Shown one piece after another: positions 43,977 to 52,503 of a stretch of DNA of 64,000 nt. The notes beneath the pieces are model-generated. The model had not been told where the DNA came from. It worked only from the letters and a program-made list of their open reading frames with translations, and ran no database searches. Numbering within the stretch: position 1 is the first letter of the stretch; every line of letters starts with the position of its first letter. The translations under genes and the position numbers were made by a program. Origin of the DNA: Flavobacteriales bacterium UBA7666 (GTDB taxonomy: Bacteria; Bacteroidota; Bacteroidia; Flavobacteriales_D; Crocinitomicaceae); contig DLHO01000027.1 in NCBI GenBank assembly GCA_002483265.1, positions 124,001 to 188,000 on the forward strand. The letters are read 5' to 3'.

Positions 43977-44983
43977 CAGCTAATTATTGAGTAGTCGCTT
44001 AAGCTCAAATCCCGAGCCAAACCTTTGTATTTTGAATGTGAACCCAACATGGAGTCTTTCAAATTCGCATCAATAATGATGGAATACTGCTGTAAAATGC
44101 TGTTTTTAATGATCGAGTTCGTAACCATGGAACCTTTTCCAAGAGATACATGCGGACCAACAACGGAGTTTTCAAGGATGACGTCCTTCCCGATATAACA
44201 AGGAGGAATGATGATCGAATTCAACACTTTTGCCGACTCGTCTACTAAGTCAAGACCTTTTTCCTGATCGTATTCCAACACGCGTTGATTCGTAATAACG
44301 GTCACTTCTTTATTTCCACAATCAAGCCATTCATCCACTTCTCCCGGTTTAAAGCGCTTTCCTTTTTCCGTTAATCTGCGCAATGCATCCGGAAGTTGGT
44401 ACTCACCACTCTTTATGATACCGTTTTCTACCAAAAAGTTTAATTCATCTCTCAAAGCAATTCCATCCTTGAAATAATAAATTCCAATCATTGCTAAATC
44501 TGAAACAAATTCTTTTGGTTTTTCAACAAAGTCGATGATTTCACCTTTATCGTTGAGTTTTACCACTCCAAAATTACTTGGATCCTCAATCTGTTTCACC
44601 CATAAAATTCCATCCGCTTCCGGATCAATTTTGAAGTTTGCTCTAAAGAGTGTGTCAGCGAAAGCTACCACAACCGGACCTTCCAATAGTTTTTCGGCAC
44701 ATAATACCGCGTGTGCGGTACCAAGTGGTTTATCCTGATAGAAAATAGTTCCTTTCGCACCTAATTTTTCAGCCACTTTGATTAATTCGGCTTCAATTTC
44801 AGGACCGAAATCACCAATTACAAAACCAATTTCATCAATTGGTTCGCTGCACAAGGCAGCAATATCTTCTACCAAACGATGAACGATCGGTTTTCCACCA
44901 ACAGGCACAAGAGGTTTTGGAACTGTTAATGTATGTGGTCTTAATCGGCTACCACGCCCCGCCATTGGAACGATAACTTTCAT
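43976..44983 (-). CDS. Sugar-phosphate nucleotidyltransferase
   Basis: 335 residues. The N-terminal signature MKVIVPMAGRGSRLRPHTLTVPKPLVPVGGKP is the NTP-binding site of the glucose-1-phosphate thymidylyl-/mannose-1-phosphate guanylyl-transferase family. FADTLF carries the metal-binding Asp, and EKPKEFVSDLAMIGIYYF the sugar site. From about 245 the chain forms left-handed beta-helix repeats (NSIIIPPCYIGKDVILENSVVGPHVSLG). Nucleotide and sugar specificity cannot be read from sequence. Makes an activated sugar for envelope polysaccharide. 8 bases after dut. Confidence 0.88.
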   Translation of the reverse strand: MKVIVPMAGRGSRLRPHTLTVPKPLVPVGGKPIVHRLVEDIAALCSEPIDEIGFVIGDFGPEIEAELIKVAEKLGAKGTIFYQDKPLGTAHAVLCAEKLLEGPVVVAFADTLFRANFKIDPEADGILWVKQIEDPSNFGVVKLNDKGEIIDFVEKPKEFVSDLAMIGIYYFKDGIALRDELNFLVENGIIKSGEYQLPDALRRLTEKGKRFKPGEVDEWLDCGNKEVTVITNQRVLEYDQEKGLDLVDESAKVLNSIIIPPCYIGKDVILENSVVGPHVSLGKGSMVTNSIIKNSILQQYSIIIDANLKDSMLGSHSKYKGLARDLSLSDYSIIS

Positions 44984-44991
44984 AGTATGAT

Positions 44992-45426
44992 TTAATTTTT
45001 TCCTGTACTTCCAAAACCTCCGTCTCCGCGGTTTGTTTCTGAAAGTGCATTTGTTTCTTTTAATTGTGCTTGTACAAAAGGTGCTACAACCATCTGTGCT
45101 ACGCGTTCACCGCTTTCAATGATTACATCTTCGCTAGACAAGTTGATCAATAATACTCCGATTTCTCCGCGGTAATCCGCATCAATGGTTCCCGGAGAAT
45201 TCAATACCGTAACACCTTGTTTGAATGCGAATCCGCTTCTTGGTCGGATCTGAACTTCAAAACCACTTGGGATTTCTAAGTATAGACCCGTTGGAATCAA
45301 CCGGCGTTCTAACGGTTTTAATGTAACAGATTCATTCAGAAAGGCACGAATATCCAAACCTGCAGAATCTACCGTTGCGTAATGTGGCAACTCATTGTTC
45401 GATTTGTTGATGACTTTGATTTCCAT
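44992..45426 (-). CDS. dut: dUTP diphosphatase
   Basis: Hydrolyses dUTP to dUMP and pyrophosphate, keeping uracil out of DNA and feeding dTMP synthesis. 144 residues, homotrimer type. All five motifs are present: AGLDIRA (1), PRSGFA (2), [10 protein letters not shown] (3), GERVAQMV (4), and the Gly-rich C-terminal [10 protein letters not shown] (5). The ATG is 3 bases after the gldH stop. Cytosolic. Confidence 0.97.
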   Translation of the reverse strand: MEIKVINKSNNELPHYATVDSAGLDIRAFLNESVTLKPLERRLIPTGLYLEIPSGFEVQIRPRSGFAFKQGVTVLNSPGTIDADYRGEIGVLLINLSSEDVIIESGERVAQMVVAPFVQAQLKETNALSETNRGDGGFGSTGKN

Positions 45427-45429
45427 GAG

Positions 45430-45903
45430 TTATTCCTGATTTGGATTTTTGGTAAGAGCATAGCTGACATCCATCACATTTTTTGCACTTTGCTCAGTAA
45501 TTCCCTGCTCAAAGGTGAAAATATAATTTCCTTTTTGTGGGAATTTGACGTGTCTGAAATAAACCGTGTTCTCTACAATTGTTCCGGAAGTTTCACCAAT
45601 CCATGAACCGTCCGGATTTGCAATTTTCATTTCAATAGGCTCCCGGCCAACTTGGCCAAGCGGGGTTTTGGAATGAATAAAAAACCACAGGTTATTGAAT
45701 GCATAATCGGTCGTTGTACGAATCGTGATTTGAACGGTATAGAAAGAAGTGGTATCGGAGATATTGACTTTAAACACAGGCTTTACGTCCTGCTCCCAAG
45801 AATTATCCTTGAAAGAATAAGACTTGTTGTAAAGCGGTGAATCTCCACATGAGCAGAGAAAAACCAATAAAACCAAGATCCAACTATTTTTCAGTGCCTT
45901 CAT
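45430..45903 (-). CDS. gldH: Gliding motility lipoprotein GldH
   Basis: 157 residues from the ATG at 45903 (MKALKNSWILVLLVFLCSC, lipidated Cys near 19); the longer frame is an artefact. Body: YNKSYSFKDNSWEQDVKPVFKVNISDTTSFYTVQITIRTTTDYAFNN, then GREPIEMKIANPDGSW, typical of GldH. GldH is required for gliding and for T9SS function in flavobacteria (established for F. johnsoniae) and acts at the outer membrane. Gene order ricT-gldH is conserved in the phylum. It overlaps ricT by 20 bases. Confidence 0.92.
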   Translation of the reverse strand: MKALKNSWILVLLVFLCSCGDSPLYNKSYSFKDNSWEQDVKPVFKVNISDTTSFYTVQITIRTTTDYAFNNLWFFIHSKTPLGQVGREPIEMKIANPDGSWIGETSGTIVENTVYFRHVKFPQKGNYIFTFEQGITEQSAKNVMDVSYALTKNPNQE

Positions 45904-47287
45904 TTCCTCCGGTATTTTTACGTGGTGGTCTACGACGATTATTTTTCTTTTTATTCGGATTTGCCTGAGCTTGCGGCGCATTTCCTTCACCTCCTTCAGC
46001 AGGTTTTGGTTGCTGTGGTTTATTCTGTTGTGGAGGTCGGTTTTGAGGTGCTTTGTCTTGCTGCGGCTTAGTTCCTTGCGGTCTGTCTTGTTTTTGAACA
46101 GGTTTTGGAGCGGTATTTACTCCTTCACCTTCCATACGTGGACCGTTCGGTTTTTTCTTCTTGTTACGTTTCTTGTTCTTACTGAACGTGTTATCAAAAC
46201 GATTCAAAGAATCCTGACCTACAACATTGTCATAATCCGGCTCTTTTCGCGCAACCTGAACATGTGAATCAAAATCTTTCAGATCAGTCGGTTTTTTGCC
46301 GGTTTTGTTGACTTTGATAATGTCCTGAACACGTTCTGGGCTCAAAGCAACTAATCCAACACCGATAGAAGCTTCGCCTTCATACATGTACCACAATTGT
46401 CTTTTGAACACATCGGTTTTAATATGGAAAGCCGTTCCTTTTTCTGTTTGTAATTTGACATCTGTACTTGGAAAAGACTTGATTGCATCTAAGTACATAT
46501 CCAATTCGTAATTCAAACAGCACTTCAATTTCCCACATTGTCCGGCCAATTTTTGCGGATTCAGGGATAATTGCTGATAACGCGCCGCAGAAGTAGAAAC
46601 AGAGCGGAAATCTGTCAACCAAGTTGAACAGCATAACTCTCTTCCACACGAACCAATACCACCCAATCGCTGAGCTTCTTGTCTTGATCCGATCTGGCGC
46701 ATTTCAATACGAATCTTGAATTTATCGGCCATGTCTTTGATCAACTGGCGAAAATCCACACGCCCTTCAGCAGTGTAATAAAAAGTTGCTTTCGTCAAAT
46801 CGCCCTGATATTCTACGTCAGAGATTTTCATCTCCAAACCAATATTTACGGCTAAAGTACGAGCTTGGAACATCACTTCAGACTCAAGAGAGCGAGCTTG
46901 AACCCACTTATCGATGTCTTCTTGATTTGCAATACGCAAAATTTTCTTAGTCTCCATAGGTTTTAAACCCGGAGATTTCTTTTTGACCTGAATTCTGGCT
47001 AATTCACCTATAACAGAAACAACCCCAATATCATAACCCGGGCTTGCTTCCACTGCTACCACATCACCAACTTGCAGTGAGAGGTTTTTCGCATTTCTAT
47101 AAAATGTCTTGCGACTATTTTTAAAGCGAATTTCAAGTATATCATAAGGTGCCTGACCAGCTGGAAGTTGCATGTTTGCCAACCAATCGAATACACCTAG
47201 TTTGTTACATCCACCAGAACTACAGGTCCCATTATTTTTACAGCCGCGTGGTGTACCACCACCGCTGCTACACGAGGAACATCCCAT
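45884..47287 (-). CDS. ricT: PSP1-domain protein RicT
   Basis: 467 residues from the ATG at 47287 (MGCSSCSSGGG). N-terminal Cys-rich stretch with six Cys in the first 28 residues. PSP1 domain about 45-340 with GSCGRELCCSTWL and QCGKLKCCLNYELD, the cysteine motifs of this family. In B. subtilis RicT (YaaT) forms an FeS-containing complex affecting RNase Y and sporulation. From about 370 a low-complexity basic, Pro/Gln/Asn-rich tail of roughly 100 residues (KNKKRNKKKKPNG) that I do not expect in the classical protein. In front of gldH. Confidence 0.88.
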   Translation of the reverse strand: MGCSSCSSGGGTPRGCKNNGTCSSGGCNKLGVFDWLANMQLPAGQAPYDILEIRFKNSRKTFYRNAKNLSLQVGDVVAVEASPGYDIGVVSVIGELARIQVKKKSPGLKPMETKKILRIANQEDIDKWVQARSLESEVMFQARTLAVNIGLEMKISDVEYQGDLTKATFYYTAEGRVDFRQLIKDMADKFKIRIEMRQIGSRQEAQRLGGIGSCGRELCCSTWLTDFRSVSTSAARYQQLSLNPQKLAGQCGKLKCCLNYELDMYLDAIKSFPSTDVKLQTEKGTAFHIKTDVFKRQLWYMYEGEASIGVGLVALSPERVQDIIKVNKTGKKPTDLKDFDSHVQVARKEPDYDNVVGQDSLNRFDNTFSKNKKRNKKKKPNGPRMEGEGVNTAPKPVQKQDRPQGTKPQQDKAPQNRPPQQNKPQQPKPAEGGEGNAPQAQANPNKKKNNRRRPPRKNTGGNEGTEK

Positions 47288-47459
47288 AGTTTTTGAATTT
47301 GATGTAAAAATACGAAAATTAAAACTTGCGATTTGCATTTTTAATCCGACTTGACAACAGCTCTTTGTGAATAGTGATTTCCTACCTGTGAATCATTTAT
47401 TTCTAGCGAATTTGGATTTTATGAATTATTTTCGAAGACATTTAAAACACAATCTACAT

Positions 47460-47978
47460 ATGAAATTTGGATTTATTTTTTCGATAGCTGCATCCTTGTT
47501 GCTTGCCGTATCTTGTAATTTTAATAACGACAACAGGAAATCATTTGACGAAGTGGTAGAATACAATGATTTCATTGTAGATCATATCAATGCTCTGGAC
47601 TCTGCCTACATTCTTGCTTTGGCAACGGATAGCGGAATCGCGGTTTGTATGAAAAAATGTGATGTATTGGTGGATTTGTGTGATAAAACAACTGCAGAAT
47701 TTAAAGGAATTCAGCCTTATGACGGAGATAGTTCTTTAACCATGCAGGCTTTGGCGTATACGCAATTCATGAGAAACAACGGAAAAAAGGAAATCAAAAA
47801 CCTGTTGACATTGATTGGTAAGTATGAAAAAGCAGATATTGAAGGGCAGGAAAAATTAGTAGGTGAAGTGCAGTCTACAGCTGGAAATATCGATAAGCAA
47901 TACGATATTGAGATCAACAAAGTAGATAAAGTTCAACAGAAATTCGCTAAGAAACACAACTTCACGATCTTACGTTAA
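47460..47978 (+). CDS. Lipoprotein, paralogue of the next gene
   Basis: 172 residues from the ATG at 47460, where the signal MKFGFIFSIAASLLLAVSC begins (lipidated Cys 19); the frame to 47367 lacks a signal start. Helical body with RKSFDEVVEYNDFIVDHI, DKTTAEFKGIQPYDGDSSLTMQALAYTQFMRNNGKKEIKNLL and the end VQQKFAKKHNFTIL. The following gene is clearly homologous along its length. I cannot name the family. Both sit on the plus strand between the minus-strand genes ricT and holB. Confidence 0.85.
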   Translation: MKFGFIFSIAASLLLAVSCNFNNDNRKSFDEVVEYNDFIVDHINALDSAYILALATDSGIAVCMKKCDVLVDLCDKTTAEFKGIQPYDGDSSLTMQALAYTQFMRNNGKKEIKNLLTLIGKYEKADIEGQEKLVGEVQSTAGNIDKQYDIEINKVDKVQQKFAKKHNFTILR

Positions 47979-48045
47979 GATTTAAGCAAAATCAACTATT
48001 TCCGGATGCGTTCGTTATTTAGGAAACAGGTTAAAACACATCAAA

Positions 48046-48573
48046 ATGAAATTTAGACTTGCTTTTTGTCTCGCTCTGGTTGGAGCAATTGCAGTTTCCT
48101 GCAAGATGAATAATGACAAACGAAAATCGTTCAGCGATGTAGTTGAATACAATGATTATTTGATTGACCACATTGACGAAATCAATGAAATTTACATGCT
48201 TGCGTTGGACACGAGTCTGAGTTTTGAAGAAGCATTGATCATTTCTGATTCTCTTGTGGTAGTTTGTGAGCAGACAACTGATGACATAAAAGGAATTCAG
48301 CCGTTTGAGGGAGACAGTTCATTGGCGATGCAGGCTCTGGAATATACCCAGTTTATGAAACTGAACGGAAAGAAACACCTCAAAGATTTTTTGAAATTGG
48401 AACAGAAGTACATTGAATCCGCGGATCTTTCCGAAGAAGAGAGTAATCTCCTTTTTAACCAGGCGGAAGAAATGATTCAGAAGATGGATAAAATTCGGGA
48501 TAAGGAACTGGAAAAAGTGGATTTGGTTCAAGAGAAATTTGCTCGAAAATATAACATGACCGTTATAGACTAA
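48046..48573 (+). CDS. Lipoprotein, paralogue of the previous gene
   Basis: 175 residues. Signal MKFRLAFCLALVGAIAVSC with lipidated Cys 19, then KRKSFSDVVEYNDYLIDHIDEIN, DDIKGIQPFEGDSSLAMQALEYTQFMKLNGKKHLKDFLKLE and the end VQEKFARKYNMTVID. About half identical to the gene before, with 67 bases between, so a tandem duplication. Four-helix-like, surface or periplasm. The end is 3 bases from the convergent holB stop. Confidence 0.85.
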   Translation: MKFRLAFCLALVGAIAVSCKMNNDKRKSFSDVVEYNDYLIDHIDEINEIYMLALDTSLSFEEALIISDSLVVVCEQTTDDIKGIQPFEGDSSLAMQALEYTQFMKLNGKKHLKDFLKLEQKYIESADLSEEESNLLFNQAEEMIQKMDKIRDKELEKVDLVQEKFARKYNMTVID

Positions 48574-48576
48574 GAT

Positions 48577-49692
48577 CTATGCTCTGTGAATAAAGCGCAT
48601 GACTTGAAAGCAGAGTTGTGTGAAAAGCAGTTTTCCAAATGCATTCCGATCTAAGTGATAATGTGCATCGTTGAAGATTTCCATGAAATCCAATGCATTA
48701 TTATTTGAAATGAATTTGGCAAAATTAGCCAGAAAAGCTGCTTCTTCCTGCGAAACACGTGTAAGCATATCCTGCGTGTAGTTCTTCAACAGACTTTGAC
48801 GAACCATGTGCAAGGCATATTGAACGAATTGCTTTTGTCCCTCACGAGAAAGTGAAGACACCTCATCTGTCCAGTCCAACATCGCATTTACATCCTTCTT
48901 GAAGCAAACACGCATGAGTTGGATGAACAATTCCCGAAACAGATTTGCTTCTGATTGATCTCCCATGATTTGCTGTGCATCAATCAGATTGCCATTACTT
49001 CTTGCGGCAATACTTTCTGCAAGCTGACGCCCGATCCCGCTTCTTTCTACTACCTGCTGAATGACATCAATCGGGTAGGATGGAATACGCAAAATCTGTG
49101 TTCTGGAGAGAATCGTTGTGAGCAATTTATCCGGACTATCCGTAACCAGAAGGAAAAGTGTCTTTGCAGGGGGTTCTTCTAAAATCTTCAGCAGTTTATT
49201 TGCGCAGGTTGGATTCATTTCTTCTGCCATCCAGATCAGCATCACTTTGTAACCACCTTCGTAAGATTTCAGAGATAGTTTTTTGACGATCTCCAAACTT
49301 TCCTCTGTTCCGATAATGGGTTTTCGTTCCTTATCGTCCATTCGCTTCGTCCAGTGGTAGAGATCAAAAATAGGCTGTTCCTGAATTTGAGTTCTCCAAA
49401 GTGGTAAAAGCGGATTGGTCGTTTTCGAAATGGTTTGAACCGTAGGGAAGGAGAAGTGCAGATCGGGGTGTTGCAAATCCGACACTTTTTTGCAGGACGG
49501 ACAGCTTCCGCAACTATCTTTTTCCTGTTTGTTTTCACAAAAAATGTACTGGATAAAAGCCAAAGCCATCGGTAAGGTAGCGTGCCCGGATTTCCCCGCA
49601 AACAATTGAGCATGACTGATCTTTCCTCCTTTGACCTCTTCAATCAAATGAGATTTTATTTCTTCTTGTCCTGGAATTGAGTTGAACTGCAC
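48577..49692 (-). CDS. holB: DNA polymerase III subunit delta-prime
   Basis: 371 residues, AAA+ clamp-loader family. N-terminal GQEEIKSHLIEEVKGGKISHAQLFAGKSGHATLPMALAF: the Walker A is degenerate (GKSGHATL), as expected for delta-prime, which does not hydrolyse ATP. The zinc module CGSCPSCKKVSDLQHPD follows, then ANKLLKILEEPPAKTLFLLVTDSPDKLLTTILSRTQ, where the sensor-1 SRxQ motif of this family is visible. The start is GTG at 49692 (QFNSIPGQEE follows directly); a TAACTTTA lies 4 bases before it, in register with the leaderless pattern. Confidence 0.9.
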   Translation of the reverse strand: MQFNSIPGQEEIKSHLIEEVKGGKISHAQLFAGKSGHATLPMALAFIQYIFCENKQEKDSCGSCPSCKKVSDLQHPDLHFSFPTVQTISKTTNPLLPLWRTQIQEQPIFDLYHWTKRMDDKERKPIIGTEESLEIVKKLSLKSYEGGYKVMLIWMAEEMNPTCANKLLKILEEPPAKTLFLLVTDSPDKLLTTILSRTQILRIPSYPIDVIQQVVERSGIGRQLAESIAARSNGNLIDAQQIMGDQSEANLFRELFIQLMRVCFKKDVNAMLDWTDEVSSLSREGQKQFVQYALHMVRQSLLKNYTQDMLTRVSQEEAAFLANFAKFISNNNALDFMEIFNDAHYHLDRNAFGKLLFTQLCFQVMRFIHRA

Positions 49693-49696
49693 GATG

Positions 49697-49704
49697 TAAA
49701 GTTA
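49697..49704 (-). promoter_or_regulatory. -7-like element 4 bases before the holB GTG
   Basis: TAACTTTA on the minus strand (consensus TAnnTTTG, last base differs), spacer CATC, GTG at 49692. Weak on its own. Confidence 0.35.
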
Positions 49705-49795
49705 AAGCTTATACTCACAATTAAAGACAAAAAAGAGACAAAAATCATGGAAAGTGATTCAATGTAGCTACCTTGTTATAAATAGAAATAGAATT

Positions 49796-50211
49796 ATGAG
49801 ATCAGTATTATTGTTTGTTGGATTTGTTACCCTTTTCTCAAATTCTTTTTGGGCTCAGGAAGTCATTATGAATGATGAGGTGGTTCAATTTTCATCTGGA
49901 TCACATGATGCAATTGTTGCTGTGATTCCATTTGCAAGTAGAGAGGTCATTGAAAAGCAGCTAAAATCCGAACTGAAAGGTTGGGGTGGAAAATTGGTTA
50001 TTAGTGGAGAGGAATACAAAGTGGTTCAAGAAAACTTGAAAAAAGCATAGAAAACCTAAACGATGATATTGATAGTTATCAGAAAAAAATCAAGCAGGCA
50101 GAGAAAGACATTGAAACAACAAAATCTGAATTGAGTGCAAAGCAAGAAGAAATAAAAACTCAGAATCAACAAATTTCAGAACAGAAAAAAACAGCAAAAA
50201 AAATCAAATAG
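49796..50211 (+). pseudogene. Decayed paralogue of the 50310 gene
   Basis: The N-terminal frame (ATG at 49796, MRSVLLFVGFVTLFSNSFWA, then NDEVVQFSSGSHDAIVAVIPFASREVIEKQLKSELKGWGGK) matches the next gene, but stops at 50050. From about 50020 a different frame, open to the TAG at 50209-50211, reads KSIENLNDDIDSYQKKIKQAEKDIETTKSEL, matching the coiled coil at the C-terminus of the next gene. About 100 residues between the two parts, present in the intact paralogue, are missing here. A deletion with a frameshift is the simplest explanation. Assembly error is possible but less likely because the missing part is absent too. Confidence 0.8.
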
Positions 50212-50309
50212 TTGCACTCACTTTGTCGGATTCAACCATAAAAAGTAATAACTTTCGATCCTAAATCATCCATAGCTGAGGATCGATAAAAAATAATATA
50301 TAACTACAC

Positions 50310-50972
50310 ATGATGAAACAATTAACAATTTTAGCCGCTACATTATTTACAAGCTTTGCTTTTAGCCAAGAAGTAAAGACTTCCAATGAGAAAGTTAGTT
50401 TCTCTCATGGATCATATGACGCAATCGTAGTAACTATCCCACATGCAAATAAAGATGTGATCGAAAAAGAACTGAAATCCGAAATGAAAGACTGGGGCGG
50501 AAAATACAACAGTTCAAAAGGAGAGTATACAGCGAAAGAGTCTAAAATGAAAGCCATGGGTGATAAATATTTCGATGGTTATGCAAAAATCATTGAAAGC
50601 GGATCTGAAATCAAAGTAGCATTTGCGGTGGATTTGGGTGGAGCTTATATGAACCACAATGAGCATAAAGATCAGCACAAAGAAATTGAAGGACGTGCGA
50701 AGAAATTCGGACAAACTGCTTCCAAGGAAAGCGTAAATGGCATGATCGAATTGGAGACAAAGGCGCTTAAAAAATTGACAGAAGAAAAAGAAGATTTGCT
50801 GAAAGATATCGAGCGCTCTAAAAAAGACATTGAAGATTACAAGAAAAAAATTGCTGAAGCAGAACAAAAAATCAAAGATGATGAGTCTGCAACTCAAAAG
50901 AAAGAAGGAGAGATCGGCACACAAACAACAAAATTGGGAGAAGTTCAGGGCTTGTTGAAGAAGATTAAGTAG
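50310..50972 (+). CDS. Secreted coiled-coil protein of unknown function
   Basis: 220 residues. Signal peptide (KQLTILAATLFTSFAFSQ). Globular part about 20-130 (SHGSYDAIVVTIPHANKDVIEKELKSEMKDWGGKYN, EIKVAFAVDLGGAYMN), then a long coiled coil about 145-220 (KALKKLTEEKEDLLKDIERSKKDIEDYKKKIAEAE). The frame starts with two ATGs; either is possible. Exported, probably periplasmic or surface. Intact counterpart of the pseudogene just upstream and followed by a strong terminator. Confidence 0.85.
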   Translation: MMKQLTILAATLFTSFAFSQEVKTSNEKVSFSHGSYDAIVVTIPHANKDVIEKELKSEMKDWGGKYNSSKGEYTAKESKMKAMGDKYFDGYAKIIESGSEIKVAFAVDLGGAYMNHNEHKDQHKEIEGRAKKFGQTASKESVNGMIELETKALKKLTEEKEDLLKDIERSKKDIEDYKKKIAEAEQKIKDDESATQKKEGEIGTQTTKLGEVQGLLKKIK

Positions 50973-50990
50973 GCTCAAAATGAAATTCTG

Positions 50991-51031
50991 AAAGAGTCGG
51001 TAATCTGTTTGATTGCCGACTCTTTGTTTTT
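50991..51031 (+). terminator. Intrinsic terminator after the coiled-coil protein gene
   Basis: AAAGAGTCGG (50991-51000) pairs with CCGACTCTTT (51016-51025), followed by GTTTTTAG. A 10-bp perfect stem. Confidence 0.85.
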
Positions 51032-51061
51032 AGAGAAAACCGATGCTATTTTCGGGTTTGA

Positions 51062-51718
51062 TTAATAATGGATATTCAACTCACCGTATTCGCCGGGCAA
51101 CAATTCAATGCTGTCTATATGTTCGGTTGTCCCGGATGGCCTGGTAACTTTCCATTGAAAATATCTTTTTCCTGCGGGAACCTGAATATAAGGCCCACCT
51201 GTATTTGAATAGCATCCGGTAACATCGAACCATATCGACCATTCCTCATAGGTATAGCGATTCCTTAAGTTAAAGAGATCTGTTGCGCCTTCACAATTAA
51301 CATTTGCAATCTTGCTCCGCATATACGCACAGGGAGCAAACTCAAAAGTAAAGTGCCCATCTTTATCGTATGGGCTGTTAAAATGCATGACAGTTGAATT
51401 GTTGTAACAGCTATTGATAGGTTGTTTTACGATAACAGAATAGCTTCTGTTGGGTTTTGCCTGGATGATCAATCTTGCTTCCCCCTTATCATCCAGTATT
51501 CCGTTCGCCTCCGTTCTCGATTCTCCCCCATCTTTTTTAGAAATGCTTGAACGCACGGTATATTCCAACCCTGCATAGGGCTGGCCGGTTACAACATCGA
51601 TTGCTGTTATGTGAATGGCGCGTTTCTTTCCACAGGAAATCAGTATTAACAGAAGGAAAATGCATAAGAATGATTTCTTTATGATCCTTTTTTCACCAAT
51701 AGGAATGATTCGTTTCAT
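51062..51718 (-). CDS. Lipoprotein, tandem paralogue A
   Basis: 218 residues. Longer N-terminus (MKRIIPIGEKRIIKKSFLCI) before the lipobox LISCGKK. The body, KRAIHITAIDVVTGQPYAGLEYTVRSSISKKDGGESRTEANGILDDKGEARLIIQ, is beta-rich. CDS B at 51745 is a close paralogue: both end with RPSGTTE and IDSIELLPGEYGELNI. The first mature strands (ITAIDVVTGQPYAGLEYTV) resemble carboxypeptidase-regulatory/TonB-plug-like beta-sandwich domains. Function unknown. Outer-membrane or periplasmic lipoprotein. No toxin or partner is adjacent. Confidence 0.8.
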   Translation of the reverse strand: MKRIIPIGEKRIIKKSFLCIFLLLILISCGKKRAIHITAIDVVTGQPYAGLEYTVRSSISKKDGGESRTEANGILDDKGEARLIIQAKPNRSYSVIVKQPINSCYNNSTVMHFNSPYDKDGHFTFEFAPCAYMRSKIANVNCEGATDLFNLRNRYTYEEWSIWFDVTGCYSNTGGPYIQVPAGKRYFQWKVTRPSGTTEHIDSIELLPGEYGELNIHY

Positions 51719-51744
51719 AAAACAGTTGTGATTTTCGTGTTTGA

Positions 51745-52368
51745 TTAATAATTGATATTCAACTCACCGTATTCGCCGGGCAGCAATTCGATGCTGTCGA
51801 TACGTTCGGTTGTCCCGGATGGTCTGCTGACTTTCCAGTGAAAATATCTTTTTCCTGCAGGAACCTGAATATAGGCTCCTCCTGTATTTGAAAAGCATCC
51901 GGTAATATTGGGAGACCATTCTGACCATTCCGTATAGGTAAACCGATCCCTCATACTAAAGACATCTGTTGCACCATCGCAATTAGCGTTTACGATGTTG
52001 TTTTGTATATACGCACAGGGAGCAAATTCAAAAGTAAAGTGCCCGTCTTTATCGTTTGAACTGTTAAAATATATCACCCCGACTTTGCTATAACAGGAAG
52101 TAGATGGCGCCCTTACATAAACATAATAGGTCCTGTTGGGTTTTACTTTGACAGCCAACCTGACTTCTCCGTTAGCATCCAGCACTCCGCTTGCCTCCGT
52201 TCGGTGTTTTTCTCCATCCTTTTTAGTAACACTGGAACCCACGGTATATTCCAAATCGGCATAAGGTTTGCCATTTACAGCATTTACTGCCGTTATCTGA
52301 ATGGAGCGTTTCTTTCCGCAGGAAAGAAGCAGTATTCCAAATAGAAGCAAGATAGCTAGTCGTTTCAT
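51745..52368 (-). CDS. Lipoprotein, tandem paralogue B
   Basis: 207 residues from the ATG at 52368 (MKRLAILLLFGILLLSC, lipidated Cys 17); the frame from 52386 adds 6 residues ahead of the signal. Body KRSIQITAVNAVNGKPYADLEYTVGSSVTKKDGEKHRTEASGVLDANGEVRLAVK, the same fold as A, with conserved PCAYIQNNIVNANCDGATDVFSMRDRFTYTEWSEWS. 26 bases separate A and B. The DNA of the 3' ends (from GATTAATAA to GTTCGGTTGTCCCGGATGG) is nearly identical, so the duplication is recent or under gene conversion. Confidence 0.82.
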   Translation of the reverse strand: MKRLAILLLFGILLLSCGKKRSIQITAVNAVNGKPYADLEYTVGSSVTKKDGEKHRTEASGVLDANGEVRLAVKVKPNRTYYVYVRAPSTSCYSKVGVIYFNSSNDKDGHFTFEFAPCAYIQNNIVNANCDGATDVFSMRDRFTYTEWSEWSPNITGCFSNTGGAYIQVPAGKRYFHWKVSRPSGTTERIDSIELLPGEYGELNINY

Positions 52369-52490
52369 AACAATTGATTTCCACAAATGTGAGTAAACGA
52401 TTTTAGAAATTTGTTGCGATTTTCCGTACTTGATTATTTGAGTCGCTTACAGCGATCTGAAATCTACTGCTACAGACATTTTCTTTTTTA

Positions 52491-52498
52491 TACCTTTG
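52491..52498 (+). promoter_or_regulatory. -7 element 5 bases before the GT9 gene
   Basis: TACCTTTG, spacer GCTTC, ATG at 52504. Leaderless arrangement, and a reason to choose 52504 over the longer frame starting at 52411. Confidence 0.6.
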
Positions 52499-52503
52499 GC
52501 TTC

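Noticed and set aside
47367..47459. N-terminal extension of the first plus-strand lipoprotein
   Set aside because: The signal peptide begins at 47460, and the extension has no signal or family match.
51062..52368. Toxin-immunity or polymorphic-toxin cluster
   Set aside because: Both genes are lipoproteins of the same family and no toxin domain is adjacent.
52411..52503. N-terminal extension of the GT9 gene from 52411
   Set aside because: The family motif begins at MKILVVRFSSIGD (52504), and the -7 element lies between.
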